From positions 60,486,708 to 60,550,707 of the forward strand of contig CM067356.1 of NCBI GenBank assembly GCA_034190875.2: 64,000 nt of DNA. Direction: 5' to 3'. This document shows, in pieces, positions 35,080-49,447 of this stretch. Position 1 is the stretch's first letter. Every line of letters starts with the position of its first letter. Under the pieces are notes generated by a model. The model was not told where the DNA came from, did not search any database, and saw only the letters and a list, made by a program, of their open reading frames with translations. Source of the DNA: Urechis unicinctus (lineage: Eukaryota > Annelida > Polychaeta > Xenopneusta > Urechidae). A program made the translations under genes and the position numbers.

Positions 35080-38000
35080 ATCAATCAGTTAAATCTCTCA
35101 CAAAACATTAGAGCCGGATAGAGTTCCCAAGTACTGCGTTCTTGTCGACAGCCATTTTGTATATTCACAAAACCGCACAAAAAGATAACTCATTCTGCGA
35201 TTTATGTGTTTTTAATTATTTCGTCTCTCTAGAACACGGGTTTCATCCAAATTTTTCTGCAATAATTTCTTTTTTTTTAGTTTCATGAGAAAGCAGAGTC
35301 TCTGAAGATGTCTTCAGGCTGCTACGTGTAATTGTAATTGTCGACAACCCTTTTTATCGGCCCAGGGAAATATTTTCACAAATGGCATTGATAATGGGCT
35401 TAGATGAGTTATGGATAATAAACGCAACTTTTACCTTTAATGTCAATACGTTGACAATCTCTTCAATATCTGCATTGCATTTAACCACACAGATCATAGT
35501 AACATTAGTTGTTCAGAAAACAGGAATCATGTCACATCACTTTTGAAGAGATTATGTCCAATGTATTATATATAGTTCGTTAATAAGCAAGGGTAAGTGC
35601 CCTCCACGTTCTACGTCATCTATTAAAAAACATTTTTAAGGGTCATGCAATGATATGTTTTAATGTTAATGTATCACCATTATCAAAGGCACTTGCTGAT
35701 ACTAAGTGTAACCACAGAGGCTGCAACTTTAAACGGTGAAGCCATTCTAGTTGCGGGAACTCCCAGACCGTTCTAGGTCGTCAACGAACACAGCCACAAT
35801 ATAACGTCACCTACCTCTGGCACAAGTTTGCTTGTCATACGAGAACCAGAAACACCATGTTGTTTGCAAATGTTACCATGGCCGTGAATACAAAGTAAAT
35901 AAAGACGCTAGCGATGGTTCATTAGTATAGACACTGACGTGCCTTGAATTGTAGCTGTGAAAGTGTTTGCTGGTAGCATATATAGTGCCAAGTTAGAGTA
36001 TCGGAGGATTAAAAGCACATGTTTCACGGCAATATTAACTAACATTTACCTTCTACAATGCTAAATGTAAAGGTATCTGGGATTTTTCGATTCATTACGA
36101 GAAGCATCAAATATTGCTTACATCTTTATGCTAAGGCTTAAATAGCTGTTTTACATTTAACTTGTTCATGTGCTGTTTATAACAAAGCTAAACCGGCAAC
36201 AATATATTATCGTGATATATTGTACTACATTATGTGCCCCAGTTAGTATGGCAATCACATTGATAACTATGATTTGATTTCGGTACCATATGTGTCTTAT
36301 GCTTATTATAGTATTATAATGTATGGCCGTTATAATACATTCCAAGGTCATGTTGGATTCATATGCCACAAAATAAGATTTCCCTTCCTTAATTTGGATA
36401 ATAAAACTGTATTTATCGACGCTAGGATGTTACACTAGAACCCTGTTGTATAGTTATGCGTTTATTAAACATCAAGATTCGTCCTCTTATAAGATGTCAT
36501 GCACAAATTACCCTTCGCCAATATCTTGTTCTTAGCAACAATGGTGATACTGCAAGGCATTGTCCAATGTTCAATTACCGATAATGAACTCCTGAATTTA
36601 TTAGACTGTTGTGTAGGTTTGGAGCAATAAGCGCCACGTGCCGTGTGGGATCACATATGCACTTAGGCATATCCCTATAATCAAGTTGTTCTTTATTTCC
36701 ATGATCCTCAAATTGCTCACTTATGTAGTTCGACATATAAGCGCGATACTATTTTACTTTGCAGCAGTGTGAATAGCTTTAATCTTGTTATTTTGTCTAT
36801 TGCAAAATATTTGGGTTAAATAATCGGACAATCGGAAATGCAGCATCATAATGCAAAATCAGGATATGCTTTCTTCATCAAGCCATGCATAGTCACGTAC
36901 GCGATTCTGCAATAATAGCATATACACTCATGTGCAATCATGCAACAATTCGTGCGTAATGGTTATTACAAGGTAGATCTGCGCATTGATGATATCGCTA
37001 TCATTGCGTCTATCCCTATTAATGACGAAGCCATAGCGCTATAATGGGCAAGGTTGTCAGCTTATGTGAGCAGCAAATGTTTATTCTGAATCCATCAAAG
37101 AGACGTATTAAAGTCTTAATTGCTCAGCTAATGGAACAGGCATTGTGACATCTAGGCTTATTGAAGTCTATGAAATACGGAATAAACGAAGATAGGACAA
37201 ATAACAGGTGACATCATATTAACGACCATTGTATGCTACTAAGTAGTAAAGTGTTGGCATGCGTTTGTATATGCACGTACCGGCCAGCAAAGCATTAAAG
37301 CTATTCAGCTATAGTTGAGGTAGCGTCCTCGCAAATGAATGTAAATGCAAATCGGCTAGCCATAAAAACTGCTAAAACAGGTTTCCAACAAAAGGCTGTG
37401 TTTAACAGAGTGGCAGAACCACAACCGAAGCATGTGCTGTTTTCACTTGCGGCCCTTGTGGTGGAACTAAGCGCTCAGTCAACGATGTGCAATTGCGTCG
37501 TCAACACGGGTAACAGAGCCGCCTACCTGTATATCACTCAATTGTTAGGGGTTGTTAGTACGCGTTCTGCTGTCTGATCCCTTGGGTATGGTGGTGGTAG
37601 TATATGACCGGCTGGTATTTTGCGAAGTTACTTGAAGCCGATTATCTATGGGCGAGAGGCTATGTATCACGTCGTCGAGAAACTTCTGCCTGCTTTTAAT
37701 GTCGACGTTCGGCTCTCTTATGCAAATAGAGCAAGTTTCCCCTGGAATGCGAGGCAAGTCACATGAGTCGATTGCCAACAAGAGCATCTTATCTGCAGCT
37801 TCCAGCAGTGTTGTTCCGTCATTTTGTCACTCATGATTGCCTCCCCTTCAGACTTGGCTTGCGAGACACGTCGTCGAGGATTTGCGGAAGAATATAGCCG
37901 ATGACGACTTTTCAAGAATGTATTTATCCATCTGCAGAGGATAGGTTAATTTGTTTACGCCCCATAATGTAATAAATACATTTATCGATGGTAAACAATC

Positions 38001-39694
38001 GGATATTTAATTGAATATGTAATTACAAACGGCTATGGACAATATGAAAAAAATAACGCAAATGGTCCTAAACTATACATATCTAATAACACCCCTTCCT
38101 CGACCATAAGTGGCCATATTGCATTGCAGCATCTTTATACTTGTACAGTATTTTGTCTGATTGCTAAACCAGAAAATAGATTGGAGATCCTGGTATTCAA
38201 ACACATCTGTAATTACTATGAATATATACTGCAAAGGCTACAGTTTTGCACCGATCCTCGTGAACAACGATTTCGTTTGTATCAAAATTAATCCATCAAC
38301 ACCAATAGTTAACCAATCTAATATGCTTCCTGAAAATATAAATGCGATGAGCTTGGCATGCTCAGTTGGCTGTAACTGAGTTACAAATGACTAGTAACGT
38401 AATATGTGCTTTACATACAACTAAATTTTGACAACATTCTAGCGGGTACCGAGCTCATAAAACACTCATTATTGTGTATATTCATTGCGCATTTTTGCTT
38501 CAAAGCGTGTGAGTGACATCATTTGGAAATAAACAAACCACAGGTTAATATGTCTTTTGTGTGGGTAAACACCTTTCACCTGTCTGATCCTGCCCGCTTT
38601 AACTGTCGGCATCAGAATTGTCCGCGTAAAGAAACCGCTCAGTGTTTATGCAAATCAGGTGATCTCGCATTATTTGTGGTTATAAGTAATCACATTTTAT
38701 GCAAATGCATGTTTATTGTTTGGTTGGGTTTTGAACAACGGCCGTATAATACCCCAGGCTGCTGATAAACATCATGGGCGACATCGCATACTTCAAATCA
38801 TATTTAATGCAAAGTAATATGCGATCAATTAATAGCCAAATACTCTGTTAGCATCCATCTGGAGATATTGTATTTATCATCTAGGTTCACCTGAGCCTGC
38901 TACATTGCTTTGCAGGTGGTGTGTGCATGATTGCATTATGCACATCACGCACGACACGCGCATCTCAGTAATGCAGCTTGAAAAATGGTATGGAATAGAA
39001 TGTCACACGTAACACTTTTATCTTCTGCATCAGACCAATTGTTTGCATTTACAAGTCCATTATGGGGATTACGAAAACTGAACGGAATGAAGCAGAATTT
39101 ATTGACATAATTCTTCGAACACAATTATTGTTCATTTGCAAAACCCATTCAACACCGTCGACGCCAGGCAGTTATTGGCCGCTGCGTCTATGTGGCGTCA
39201 AATTACGCGAAGGCAGAATGGTGGGACAAAGGCTGTGGGATGTACATTCGGAATAACACGGAATACGCACGCCGCTGCAATCACTCACGTACTTTCGTAC
39301 CATTCTGCTTTGGTCGAGCTGTAATCAAAATTTGGATACGTGACCAAATTCATAACTGCCCTCTAAGGGAAAATTGTACTTGCACTTGTACACAGAAAGC
39401 AGGTAACACACTCGCCCATAAGCAATTGATGTAAGTTTTATAATCTGTTTGTAAGATTTATGCTGAATCCTTTACAAATCAACTGCACCAACTTGATATG
39501 ATAAGTTGACATTAGAGCTATATATTTCAATAGCTGCAGCTTCAAACGGATGAAATGTTTCTCTAAGAAAGCTTTGTGATAAACTTGCCCCTAGGGCCCC
39601 ATCGTCTCAAACAAGGTTCACTGCATAGCTACATTTCAAACAATAAGATGTGTCAGGGGCATTCCAACAGATGCGGTTAAATTCTATATAAATA

Positions 39695-39720
<26 letters not shown>
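35080..39720 (+). repeat. Array copy III
   Basis: Landmarks: TTAGAGCCGGATAGAG at 35,109, CATCAAAGAGACGTATTAAA at 37,089, GTAAATGCAAATCGGCTAGC at 37,341, GAAGCCGATTATCTATGGGC at 37,634, and GCATCTTTATACTTGTACAG at 38,128. The last four also occur in copy IV about 3.8-4.1 kb later. Two ORF-rich spots (37,545-37,787 minus; 38,523-38,765 plus, Cys-containing) have no recognised domain and are not open in the sister copy. Confidence 0.65.
39062..39434 (+). other. Overlapping open frames of unknown meaning
   Basis: Three plus-strand frames of 62-80 codons overlap here. The most protein-like contains AEWWDKGCGMYIRNNTEYA, then CPLRENCTCTC. No known domain is recognised, and no start context, intron or polyadenylation site supports a gene. 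Probably chance openness in a less AT-rich patch. Confidence 0.2.
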
Positions 39721-39993
<273 letters not shown>

Positions 39994-42619
39994 CGGTTGC
40001 ATATTTGTAATATTTCTTAGTTTGTTTCTTCTAATAATGTGGATTTTGTGCCTTAAAAAAATAATGAAGCATTTTATTACATGAGTGGCTCCGAGTATTG
40101 ATAGCCCTCAATGCAGCCAACCTGCAGTATTAGTTCGATGTTGTGTTTATGAAATGAGCTACACAATGATAATTGACCATAATGAAAGGTTTATATTGCC
40201 AAATAATCATTTGTGATAACCGACTACATTTCCGTTGGACTGGCTAGGGTCCATGGATTTAGTTGCGGTTTGTATGCTAACAAACAATACAATGACGCGC
40301 TTGCGTGTCGTCTTAATATCGTGCTACCAAGATCGTTACATTTATAGTTCTTGTCGTGAAGGGGTAGGTTAACGATTGCGCCACCATTATTCAGCGGTAA
40401 TTGCTTTCTGCAGTTGATTGTTAAAAATCAACCCAATGGCTAGCGTTTTTGACAACGTCCACTTGGTGCATAATTGCACAACATGAAACAAATTCCTTGT
40501 CATCCTTATTGTTAAACAATCCTTGTGCTGCTCACACCATTATATGTTCTAAATACCAAATTGCGGCCGCGAGGTTTTTTTATAAGCGCTACACAAGAAA
40601 AACAATCAATGAGTGCGTAACAGCAAAGGGTCGCATAGAAAAAATTGCCAAAGAAGTTAATCTACTTTGTATACTACGCGACCTCATCTGTATATAAACT
40701 ATTCTCAGACCCATCTAATCAGTATATATCATTATGTATTGCACGCTGTGACTATGGTTAACTACTGAAAATTTGCATAAACTATTTGCTGTATGTCTAT
40801 GCGTACCGATGACGAAAACATATCGGTGTTTAGGGCGAAGTTATCAGCTTTTGTAAGCTGATTAGGAAACCATCAAAAAAATGGATGAGGGCTAATGCGA
40901 CAGGCATCTGTCCTATATGTGTGATTTGAGCTCATTGAAGACTAGTCTTTGATCCTTAGATAAGATATGATGTAAAAACGGAGACGACAATCAGCAGTCG
41001 ATATAATTCATACGACCAGTGTATGCTGCTACACAGTCAATGTAGATGATGAGGAGACGTATATGTGTCGGGATCCAGCCATTGATCGGCTTTGAAAGTA
41101 CAAAATGCTTCTATCGGCTCGCAAACAATAGAGCTGTTTGGCCATTGCCCTCGTTTTGAAAAGTAAATGCAAATCGGTAAGCCATAAAAACTGCTACAAT
41201 ATGTTTCAAACCGCGAATTGTAGTATATTTGCAGCCCCTGAGGTAGAATAAAGCGTTGAGAGCACTCTTGTTGGGTCGCTTTGACAGAATCGCTTTATTG
41301 AACGGGTAAGAAACTAAAGCCTTGAATCACATTCTGCTGCATGTGACGTCATTGTATGACCTGCGGGTATCATGCGTAGGTGCTCGTAGCCAATTATCTG
41401 TGGGCGAGACGCTGTTTAACACGTCATCCCAACTTCCGTCGGTCCATTATTTCGCCACCCCGCTCACTTATTAAATAAATTTATTAAATAGTGCAGGTTT
41501 CTTCGGGAGAATTTATGTGACAATATTGCAGTTGCAAGCTATTTAAGAAAGTCGTTGCGTCGCCTTTGATGCCATCTTCTTCAGATTTTGTTGGCCAATC
41601 ACATCATCGAAAGGACATCGGACGAAAAGGTTTGTGTCTTTCTGTAGCTGATCTATGAAATATAAACTCAAGTGGGTTTACATATTTACTTTTTGTCTAT
41701 TGGATACGTTTAGAGTTACAACAAACAACTTAATGTGCGTGTAAAACGATTGTGATCCATAATGTTGAATAGATGTGGAATAGATGCAGATAATTTAATG
41801 AACAAATAGTTTGTGACACCGCGGTCTAGTCGACCAATGGACGACAAGAACAAAGGATTCACAAAGAACGATAAACTGTTGACATTATGTTACAAACATA
41901 AATATCTCCTTTTTGATCGCGCATCTGCGAATTGCGTGGAATTTGTAGAGGCTAAATGGCAACACAATGTGACAAAGCAATGTCGGTCTATTTGTTTTTT
42001 CAAGCGGTAACATCTAGCATTACTACGCAATGTGGTAATGCAAGATGCCATCGCTTGCTTCCTATCCATCATTATAAGCAATGGTAATCAATGAAATATC
42101 TAAATAGATATATAATCGCATGCAGGCAAAAGAGATGTATAAATGTAACATGTTTGGTTCTACACGACACAAAGCTAATAACATCATAGCTTCAGCAATA
42201 AGATGCAATTTTGCACCTTCCATGCAGCACCTTCATACTTGTTCATTAGTCTGTCTGAATGTTGAATCTCAAAATCGCCAGAAGGCTGAGTAATTTGGTA
42301 AATCAAACACATCTCGAATAACAACGATCTCATCTGTAAGGCAATAGATTCATTAACCATAAGAGATTCAATCCAATCTGCTTCTTCAATATATAAAGTG
42401 GCCCAAAGTTTGGAGACTGGTGCTAACAAACGTGACGCATTTTGCATTTTGCTATTTCGTACTTTGTGACATTTTTTGACTCATCAGTTCCTAACAAACA
42501 CTCACTATTTGTAATCCGTAATATGAAAGGTTAAACATTGCCTCATGTATGATGTTGTTTGAGAAGCGACTAATAATAAGTGGGTTCGAAAGATAAAGCT
42601 GTTTACGTCAAAGATAGAA

Positions 42620-43490
42620 TGACCGGAAATGAACGTGACCTTGAATTATCTCCATCCATTTGAAAGTGTTTTTTGAATGAGATATTTGCTTTGATACCAA
42701 TAATATTCAAACTAATGGTGGGTCACCTTGAAAGATCTTGAAAATCTATCCATTTGAAAGTGTTGAATGAGCAAGTTTTATGAACAAACTCGTATTAAAA
42801 ACCATGGTATGAACATCGTATTAATCGTATCTGATGTCAACATGGTCATGAAACCCCTAACAGTTATCGACTAATAGGAATTGCTATATTGTCAGTGACC
42901 TTGAAATAAGGTCAAGGTCATTTTAGAAGTATTCCTGTGTGAGAATTTTGGTTACGACGACAAATTTAATCAGGTTTAACGCAACACACAAGCATCGAGC
43001 CACAACACCGTTGTACAAATCCCAGCACAACTGACTGGTAAACAACGTAATATAATGTAGTAATTTCACCAACGTTTGACGCGGTCGCTGACGTCATGTA
43101 CATGCTTGTGATTTTGCAATTAGTTTCAGATTGTTCCTATAAAATAAGTAAGTATCCGCATTTGAGGATAACGGGACAACTGGTAACGATTGCATAAGCA
43201 TCGGAAATTTTATGCCGATACCGCAGTTTTGTTCATTAATCATCCTGCTAAAAAGTGCTTCAAGGTGAACAATACTACATGAAGATAATCAGTATTATTA
43301 TTATTATATTACATGCTTTTCTGGTGTCAATATGGTTACAAAAGATGTAGTTGTGATCATGTTATAGCTAATCAACAAAAATAGTAATTACAGGGACCTT
43401 GAAATAAGATCAAAGTCATCTGCGGACAATTGTTGTATAGCAATCTTTGTAAGGATTACACAGGCAACAATCGTACAAGATTTTGTCCTG
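42620..43490. repeat. Dispersed repeat with AAATAAGGTCAAGGTCA-type core, two diverged copies
   Basis: GTGACCTTGAAATAAGGTCA followed by AGGTCATTTTAG lies at 42,895-42,925, and GGGACCTTGAAATAAGATCA followed by AAGTCATC at about 43,393-43,421. Earlier GTGACCTTGAATTATCTCC (about 42,637) and GGTCACCTTGAAAGATC (42,721) look related. A twice-present CCATTTGAAAGTG (42,656 and 42,749) suggests an internal duplication. This word is familiar to me from mollusc repeats. No terminal structures were identified. Confidence 0.55.
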
Positions 43491-44260
43491 CTAGCTGACA
43501 TTTGATGCTCACAAAGCGCATGCGCATCAAACGTTTAACTGCACTTAATCCCTTTATTCGAACCTTTAGCGGTTTCAGAGGACATATGAATGTGATGAAG
43601 CGGAATTGGCTGATTCTTATCCCGACGCATAATTGTTTCGTTTACAGCATTAAAACAGCCGCAAAGACTGGAAATTGGCCTAGTCATTGCGCATGACAAG
43701 CATCAACTAAGTTTTTTTATGACTTCAAAGTGCGAAAAGTACGCGCTTCTTGTGGGGATATGGTTGGACAAGTATATGGGTCTGATTAAAATTACCATAA
43801 TTTGACTATTAAATGAGACGTGCTTGGATTACGTAATTGAATCCCTGTGGAACGAACTTAGAGCTCATGTTGCATTAATTATAGTTCGAGGTCTAATTAC
43901 CATACCGGCGTGTCAAACTACTACTGAAAAAATCATTGGCTAAATAGCAATTACATGTTGTGTCATATATTCCGCCATTATAATTCATTCTGATGACACA
44001 TTGAAATGCACGTACAGAGTGCATGTGGTACTTCACACGTTCAATGAACATCTAAGTATTCATAGTGTAAAACATTGAAGGCAATCCAGGTTTGACCTGT
44101 GTCTACCATTTGAATCCCATGGCAGGCCTAATTTTCCCATTGCTTCATCTGCGTTTATCCGCCGGTTTGAGCAGGCTCTCATCACAGGGTTCTACACATT
44201 TCCTCCTTTGAACCCTAGCTGCTCAATGTGTGTCCTTCTATAAATCACTCTGCTTGCAAA

Positions 44261-44313
44261 ACGGATCATACTACGGTGATCCTGTCTTATTCAAAAGGAG
44301 TATAATGATCAGG
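44261..44313. repeat. Hairpin-prone segment, counterpart of 53,212-53,252
   Basis: CGGATCATACTACGGTGATC can partly pair with GGAGTATAATGATCAGG, which lies about 30 bases downstream. The same place in array copy VI has a perfect 11-bp inverted repeat. Confidence 0.5.
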
Positions 44314-45324
44314 GCATTTTTGCAAAACGGATACTACTCAGGTGCAGACAGGAAATGAATTTACCTCAATCTGCTGTTATTGATGCAGCAAGCTAGTCAG
44401 GGATACATACTTGTTTAACGTGTTAACAAGACGTTTAAATAAATCTCACTGAAACCGCGAGATTCACATCCGAGAGCAATTAGCTAGTTTACCATTGTGA
44501 CAGTCAAAGAATGCTGACTTGGCTTGTATCCTTTTTACTGCTTAGCAAATGACGATACTGAGTCAATAACGCTTTAAGTGAATGCCACGAAGTATATATC
44601 TATCGAATATGTATAGCAACATAGTCGAGAACATCCGGAAAAGGGCGCCGCGGATTTTGCAAAACAATGAGGAAATAACAGTTTGTTGTGCATATCTTCT
44701 TATGATCTTAGATATTGATTGCCATATCACTGAACCATATTATATATTTAATCTAAATTGAATATAGGAAGTGCTAAATTGTCGTATACAGCAAAACGCA
44801 CTGATTATCCAGTAAGCGCAATGCTAACGCGGGTCATTGGGGCCATTGACAATGTATTGCGATACAATTCTAGTAAGAAGGCTCAGTAAACATATCAGCT
44901 CGTTTCGACCTTAATCCAAAACATACAATTATGTATTGGCATGTTGCTGTTACGTATGTGCTGAATGCTGCATGCTGCAGAGAGCGCACATTGGCGTCTA
45001 CTCGCCTTGTTAGAGAAGTAAAGAATTTAGATGAAATACTTCATAGCATTCTCGTCGGTGCTGGTTGATGCTAATGGGCCAGTGTTAAGTGCACGTGACT
45101 GCAAAGGATAAACTAGTACCTTTCACAATTAATCTACACCACAAGTAGCTACTTGCATCTGCATTGCAAATGTAGCAAAATAGAAAATCGCGGAGTACAT
45201 TAACAGATTTCTTTATACGTAATGCACTGAGTGACGACGAAACAATGTCAACATCAAAGTCACCGTTCCTAATGATTTGCTTAAATCCCCGAATAGCAGG
45301 ATCGGCCAATATATGTGGCCAATA

Positions 45325-48300
45325 AATCAAGCCATTAAATCCCTCACAGAGCATTAGAGCCGGAGAGACAAGGATCTACCCAGTAACAAATAGACAAAAC
45401 TTAGAATTAGTTCATTTGTTCCGTAAATACACATAACATTTATCGTGGAGCGTTAATAATTGGATTTGCTGAACATCTTATCTAATCAATGTGCAACACT
45501 GAACTTTAGCGGCTTATAAGGTTTACTTACAATTTTCAACAAGCCATCCTATAATAAAATAACAAATGCATGTCTTTGGAATTTACGGCATATATCGCAA
45601 CAACGGGAATCATTCCGGGTTGCATTTGACCCCATTCAAATATCATTTGTTTACATCATTCACATCACAATGATATCAATTAATAGTAATTTCTGTATGC
45701 ACATAATATACACATAATCAATCTGGGTTGTAATGTTCTGATCATTTCATCCAGTTTCTGACGGTGGAGCTGAACCGATGCAGAATTGAACGACAGGGTG
45801 CAAGTCAAATTTCCATAGCCATACGGCGCTGATTGAAGGATTTGAGACAAATCACATGTATGGTTTATATATTTAGATCTTGCCTTGAAATCCGAACGGT
45901 GAATACACTATTAATTGATACGTATTGAGTATCAAATAACTTCGCCTAAAGCCGTGTCTGTACTCAGCCCAATTAGGGTTTTCCTTTCAATCCACACGGA
46001 AACTTAAGTAACTAGACCAACAGAAAATCACATAACCGTCCCGGAACGGTGTCTTTCTACAACGCTTTTAAGGGTCATTTTGTTATATCAACATACAATG
46101 ATACTATATACTGGTACATTCTGATACTTAGGACAATCACCAGCGTTGCCTTGGGACTCATCCTTATCAGACTGCCTCGCCTGGTTACCTAACCCAATAT
46201 GATGATGCCTACTCAGCAACATACATGCCTGTCTGGCAACTATAACTTTCATACATGAAGCAGTAACACTGTGATGTAAATACCGAATATGGTACACATG
46301 TATGCAATTATAAATAGAGACGATTGCGACGAGTACTGTATTTAACCGTGGATATACGTACACAAAATGATCAAATTAAAATCGATCTACCGTGGTTGAA
46401 TCTGCATGATTGTGATAATTCATAGAAGTTATTAAGTGTGGGGATTTTGTCTTAATGAAGCATTTAATTACAATAGTAGATCCGAGTATTACGTGTTTCT
46501 ATGGCGATAGTAAAGATTTGCCGAAAGCGCTTACACGTGCTTCACGCAATGCAGCCTCCCAGGAGAGAAACTGCAGCGTTGGTTTTCGATAATGATAATT
46601 GAATCCATAACCCGATAAAATCGGCCTTTATTAGTTGAATGACCATCTACTATGAAATGAACGTCATATGCCATGTTTCTGTTGCACAATATTCATTTGC
46701 GGTGGCAAAAAAAATTTGTTCAATGGTTCAACTGGCTTGTATAGATTAGGTAGCGGCTCGTGTGCAGACATAGAAAGCTATTACCCATTTGCGTGCTATT
46801 GCAACAACGTGTTAATCAGGTAGTTACATTTAGGGTTCTAATTGTGACAGGGTAGGTTTAGGTTTATTTCGCAATTTCGTAGAGGCAATAGCTTCCTGGG
46901 GTCCATTGCAAACAAAGACGTTACCCATTATAACAAATTCCATGGGCAATATGTGTCACAACAACACAAAATTAGTACAAGCATACGCCGAAGTGGTTTA
47001 TATTTCGCCTCCTAGCACCACAAGAGCATACCATGTAACATAACTAACTCGCCAAGAGGCATTAATCCTAATGCTCCTTTAACGACTTCGGTCAATCAAA
47101 ATCCCTGTTGACGATGCAAAGCGTGATTGTAATATCACATTTAACATAATCTTCAGCGTTTTGCCAGCAGATTTTATCGTTGATTTCGATCCTGATGCCT
47201 CTCTGGTATTCGAAGGGACAAGTCAGGCAACAACAAAAAGCCATTCTGGGGTACATGCACAACATAAACTTCTAAGTGAAGTGGCTATTCAAGCGACGAG
47301 TTTACAATCAATGAATAAGACTGAGCTGCCGCAACATCTTGGCGTCAGCAACTGACTGGCTCGGCACATTATATCAGTGCACCTGTGTTGCGGTATAAGT
47401 GCCCTTATTGTATTCCAATGTCGTTTTCAATGTAATGTAATGTCCTTAATGATACAATTACGCAAATAATGCAAAGTAAACGCTGTGTTTCGGATTAACC
47501 CTTCGTCTCTCCGATCGTGGAAACCAACCGGTTTTGCTCCAGTAGAGGCTAGTAGATTTGAATTGACGTCAACTAGTGGCCGGCTCATCCGCAGATGTCA
47601 GTATATTTGTATTGGGTGTAAGTATGGCTTGGTGCGTTTGGAGTCTCAGTCAAGGTCAATTGAATACTACTTAATGAAAGTGTTAAGTGAATAATGCATA
47701 GTAAAAGTTTATTCGCGGACAATTTGTTGTACTTTTATATCGTTGAAACCACCTAGTATTGCTCCGGAAGAAGCCCCAATAACTGTTTGTACAATTACTA
47801 TCGTAGCTTCGTTCCATCGTTCTCACGCCGTAGCTGTACATATATCATAGCCAACCCTCCATACCTTGAATGGCTATATTTGTCCGACGGCATTGGCTGT
47901 AAATATACTTTGCTACTGCAGCCCTGGTTTACATCATACTTGCAACACTTAACACTAAGTTGATATGTTAATACAATGCTGCATTAACTGGAATTTTGTA
48001 TGGATAATCTATATTTCAATGCAAACAAAGATTTCTGAATGTGCACAGTTTCAGTCATTGCGATATCTGCTTGAAACATGTTTGTCACAACACAAGTATA
48101 ATCTGCGAGTATCACAGATCCGCCACCGTCCTTTATAAAAAAAACCGTAGGAGGCGTACTCATCTCCGTTTACCAGCACCCCAATGTACGTGATTAGTAT
48201 TGTACGGTCATCCAGAAAGTATTTTATGGGTTCCAGTCATAAGATGCGATATGTACCTTAGTTGCTTAGCCAGACAGGTACATGGGCGAAGTGGGTGGCA

Positions 48301-49447
48301 TGTGATAGCCTCCAACCCATAATCATCTACTTTATCTGCACAATCATAGAACCAAATAACGGTGGACTGATATACTACAACCCAAGAAAAAACATTAACA
48401 CACTTGATTTATGTATTGATGTGATATATTATAGTTGTCCTGTACGATGTCTCCGTCACAGCCTGTCGTTTCTGGGATAGTTTCAGTCACGCTGCATTCC
48501 ACAATGTTCTGCTGAATGGTGGTCCTGTTTTATTTGGCTTTTATCAGATCATTTGATGTATCATCCTTTGTAGTATCTCAAATTCTAAGGAAAAGAATAG
48601 CATTTGCATTATCCCTATTATCCTTTCGATAGGTAACGAAAAAAAGATTCTATACATATTTCCAACATCATTGTTTCTGCAATATTCTTCGACATTGATC
48701 TACTTTGTAATGATAAAACCTTCTCACCTGAGCCTGGTCACTAACCAGCCATATAAAGAATAGTGAAGTTTACGCAATGAATAAATTACCATAAATTAAC
48801 TGCTAAATGATACAAGCTTAGGGTGTTTGATTGACTCCCTCTGGCCGGTGCATGAAGTACTCGTGCTGCATTAGCTATCGTTCGATTTGCATCACAAAAT
48901 GACGGCCATAAATCATGATTTTGTCAATCGGACTAAGTCGTTCGGTGTAATAATGGTTTCCTGCTGATATTCTGCAATTTTAACTGACATACACCTCCTC
49001 TATCGGACAAACTGTGGATAGCATGCGCCAAAACCGTAGTTGATTTTTCGATTTTGTTTTGCTCTTTAGTTTTGCTGTTTAACTGCCGTGTGAAATGCTT
49101 TTGTTGTGTTCCTTTAGTTGCCAGTAGGATTGTGGATGCCGAACTTCACGCGGACTGGTTTGATAAAAATGTCCATCCCATATACGAAAAAGCAGTAGCA
49201 ATAAAAATAATGCATGACTATGAATAATTGCCGAGTGTACGAAAATTGGAAAGCAACAAGACGAAATCCAAGCTTGACAAATGAAAACGTAGGTGTGTTA
49301 AATGACAGAGTGACACAAAAAGCTTATGATACCCGTACCACGAGTAAAACATATCAGAACGAACTAGAATTAACATACAGTTACATGGCGATCTGCACCA
49401 TTCACCTTAAATCTCTGAACTACAGGAGAAGACAATATATGTGGCGA
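45325..49447 (+). repeat. Array copy V
   Basis: Landmarks: CATTAGAGCCGGAGAGACAA at 45,350, CAACATACAATGATACTATA at 46,089, AATCGATCTACCGTGGTTGA at 46,380, AATAATGATAATTGAATCC-like sequence at 46,590, GTTACATTTAGGGTTCTAAT at 46,821, CAATGTACGTGATTAGTATT at 48,182, AAGATGCGATATGTACCTTA at 48,241, and CAATGAATAAATTACCATAA at 48,775. It aligns with copy VI over most of its length. The frame at 47,161-47,355 and others are short and unrecognised. Confidence 0.78.

Noticed and set aside
37545-37836. Overlapping ORFs on both strands in array copy III
   Set aside because: The equivalent region of copy IV (41.3-41.6 kb) does not keep either frame open, so a protein-coding role is unlikely.
39062-39434. 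Cys-containing frames considered as a small secreted protein
   Set aside because: There is no signal peptide, three frames overlap with equal openness, and no homologous frame is open in related array copies.
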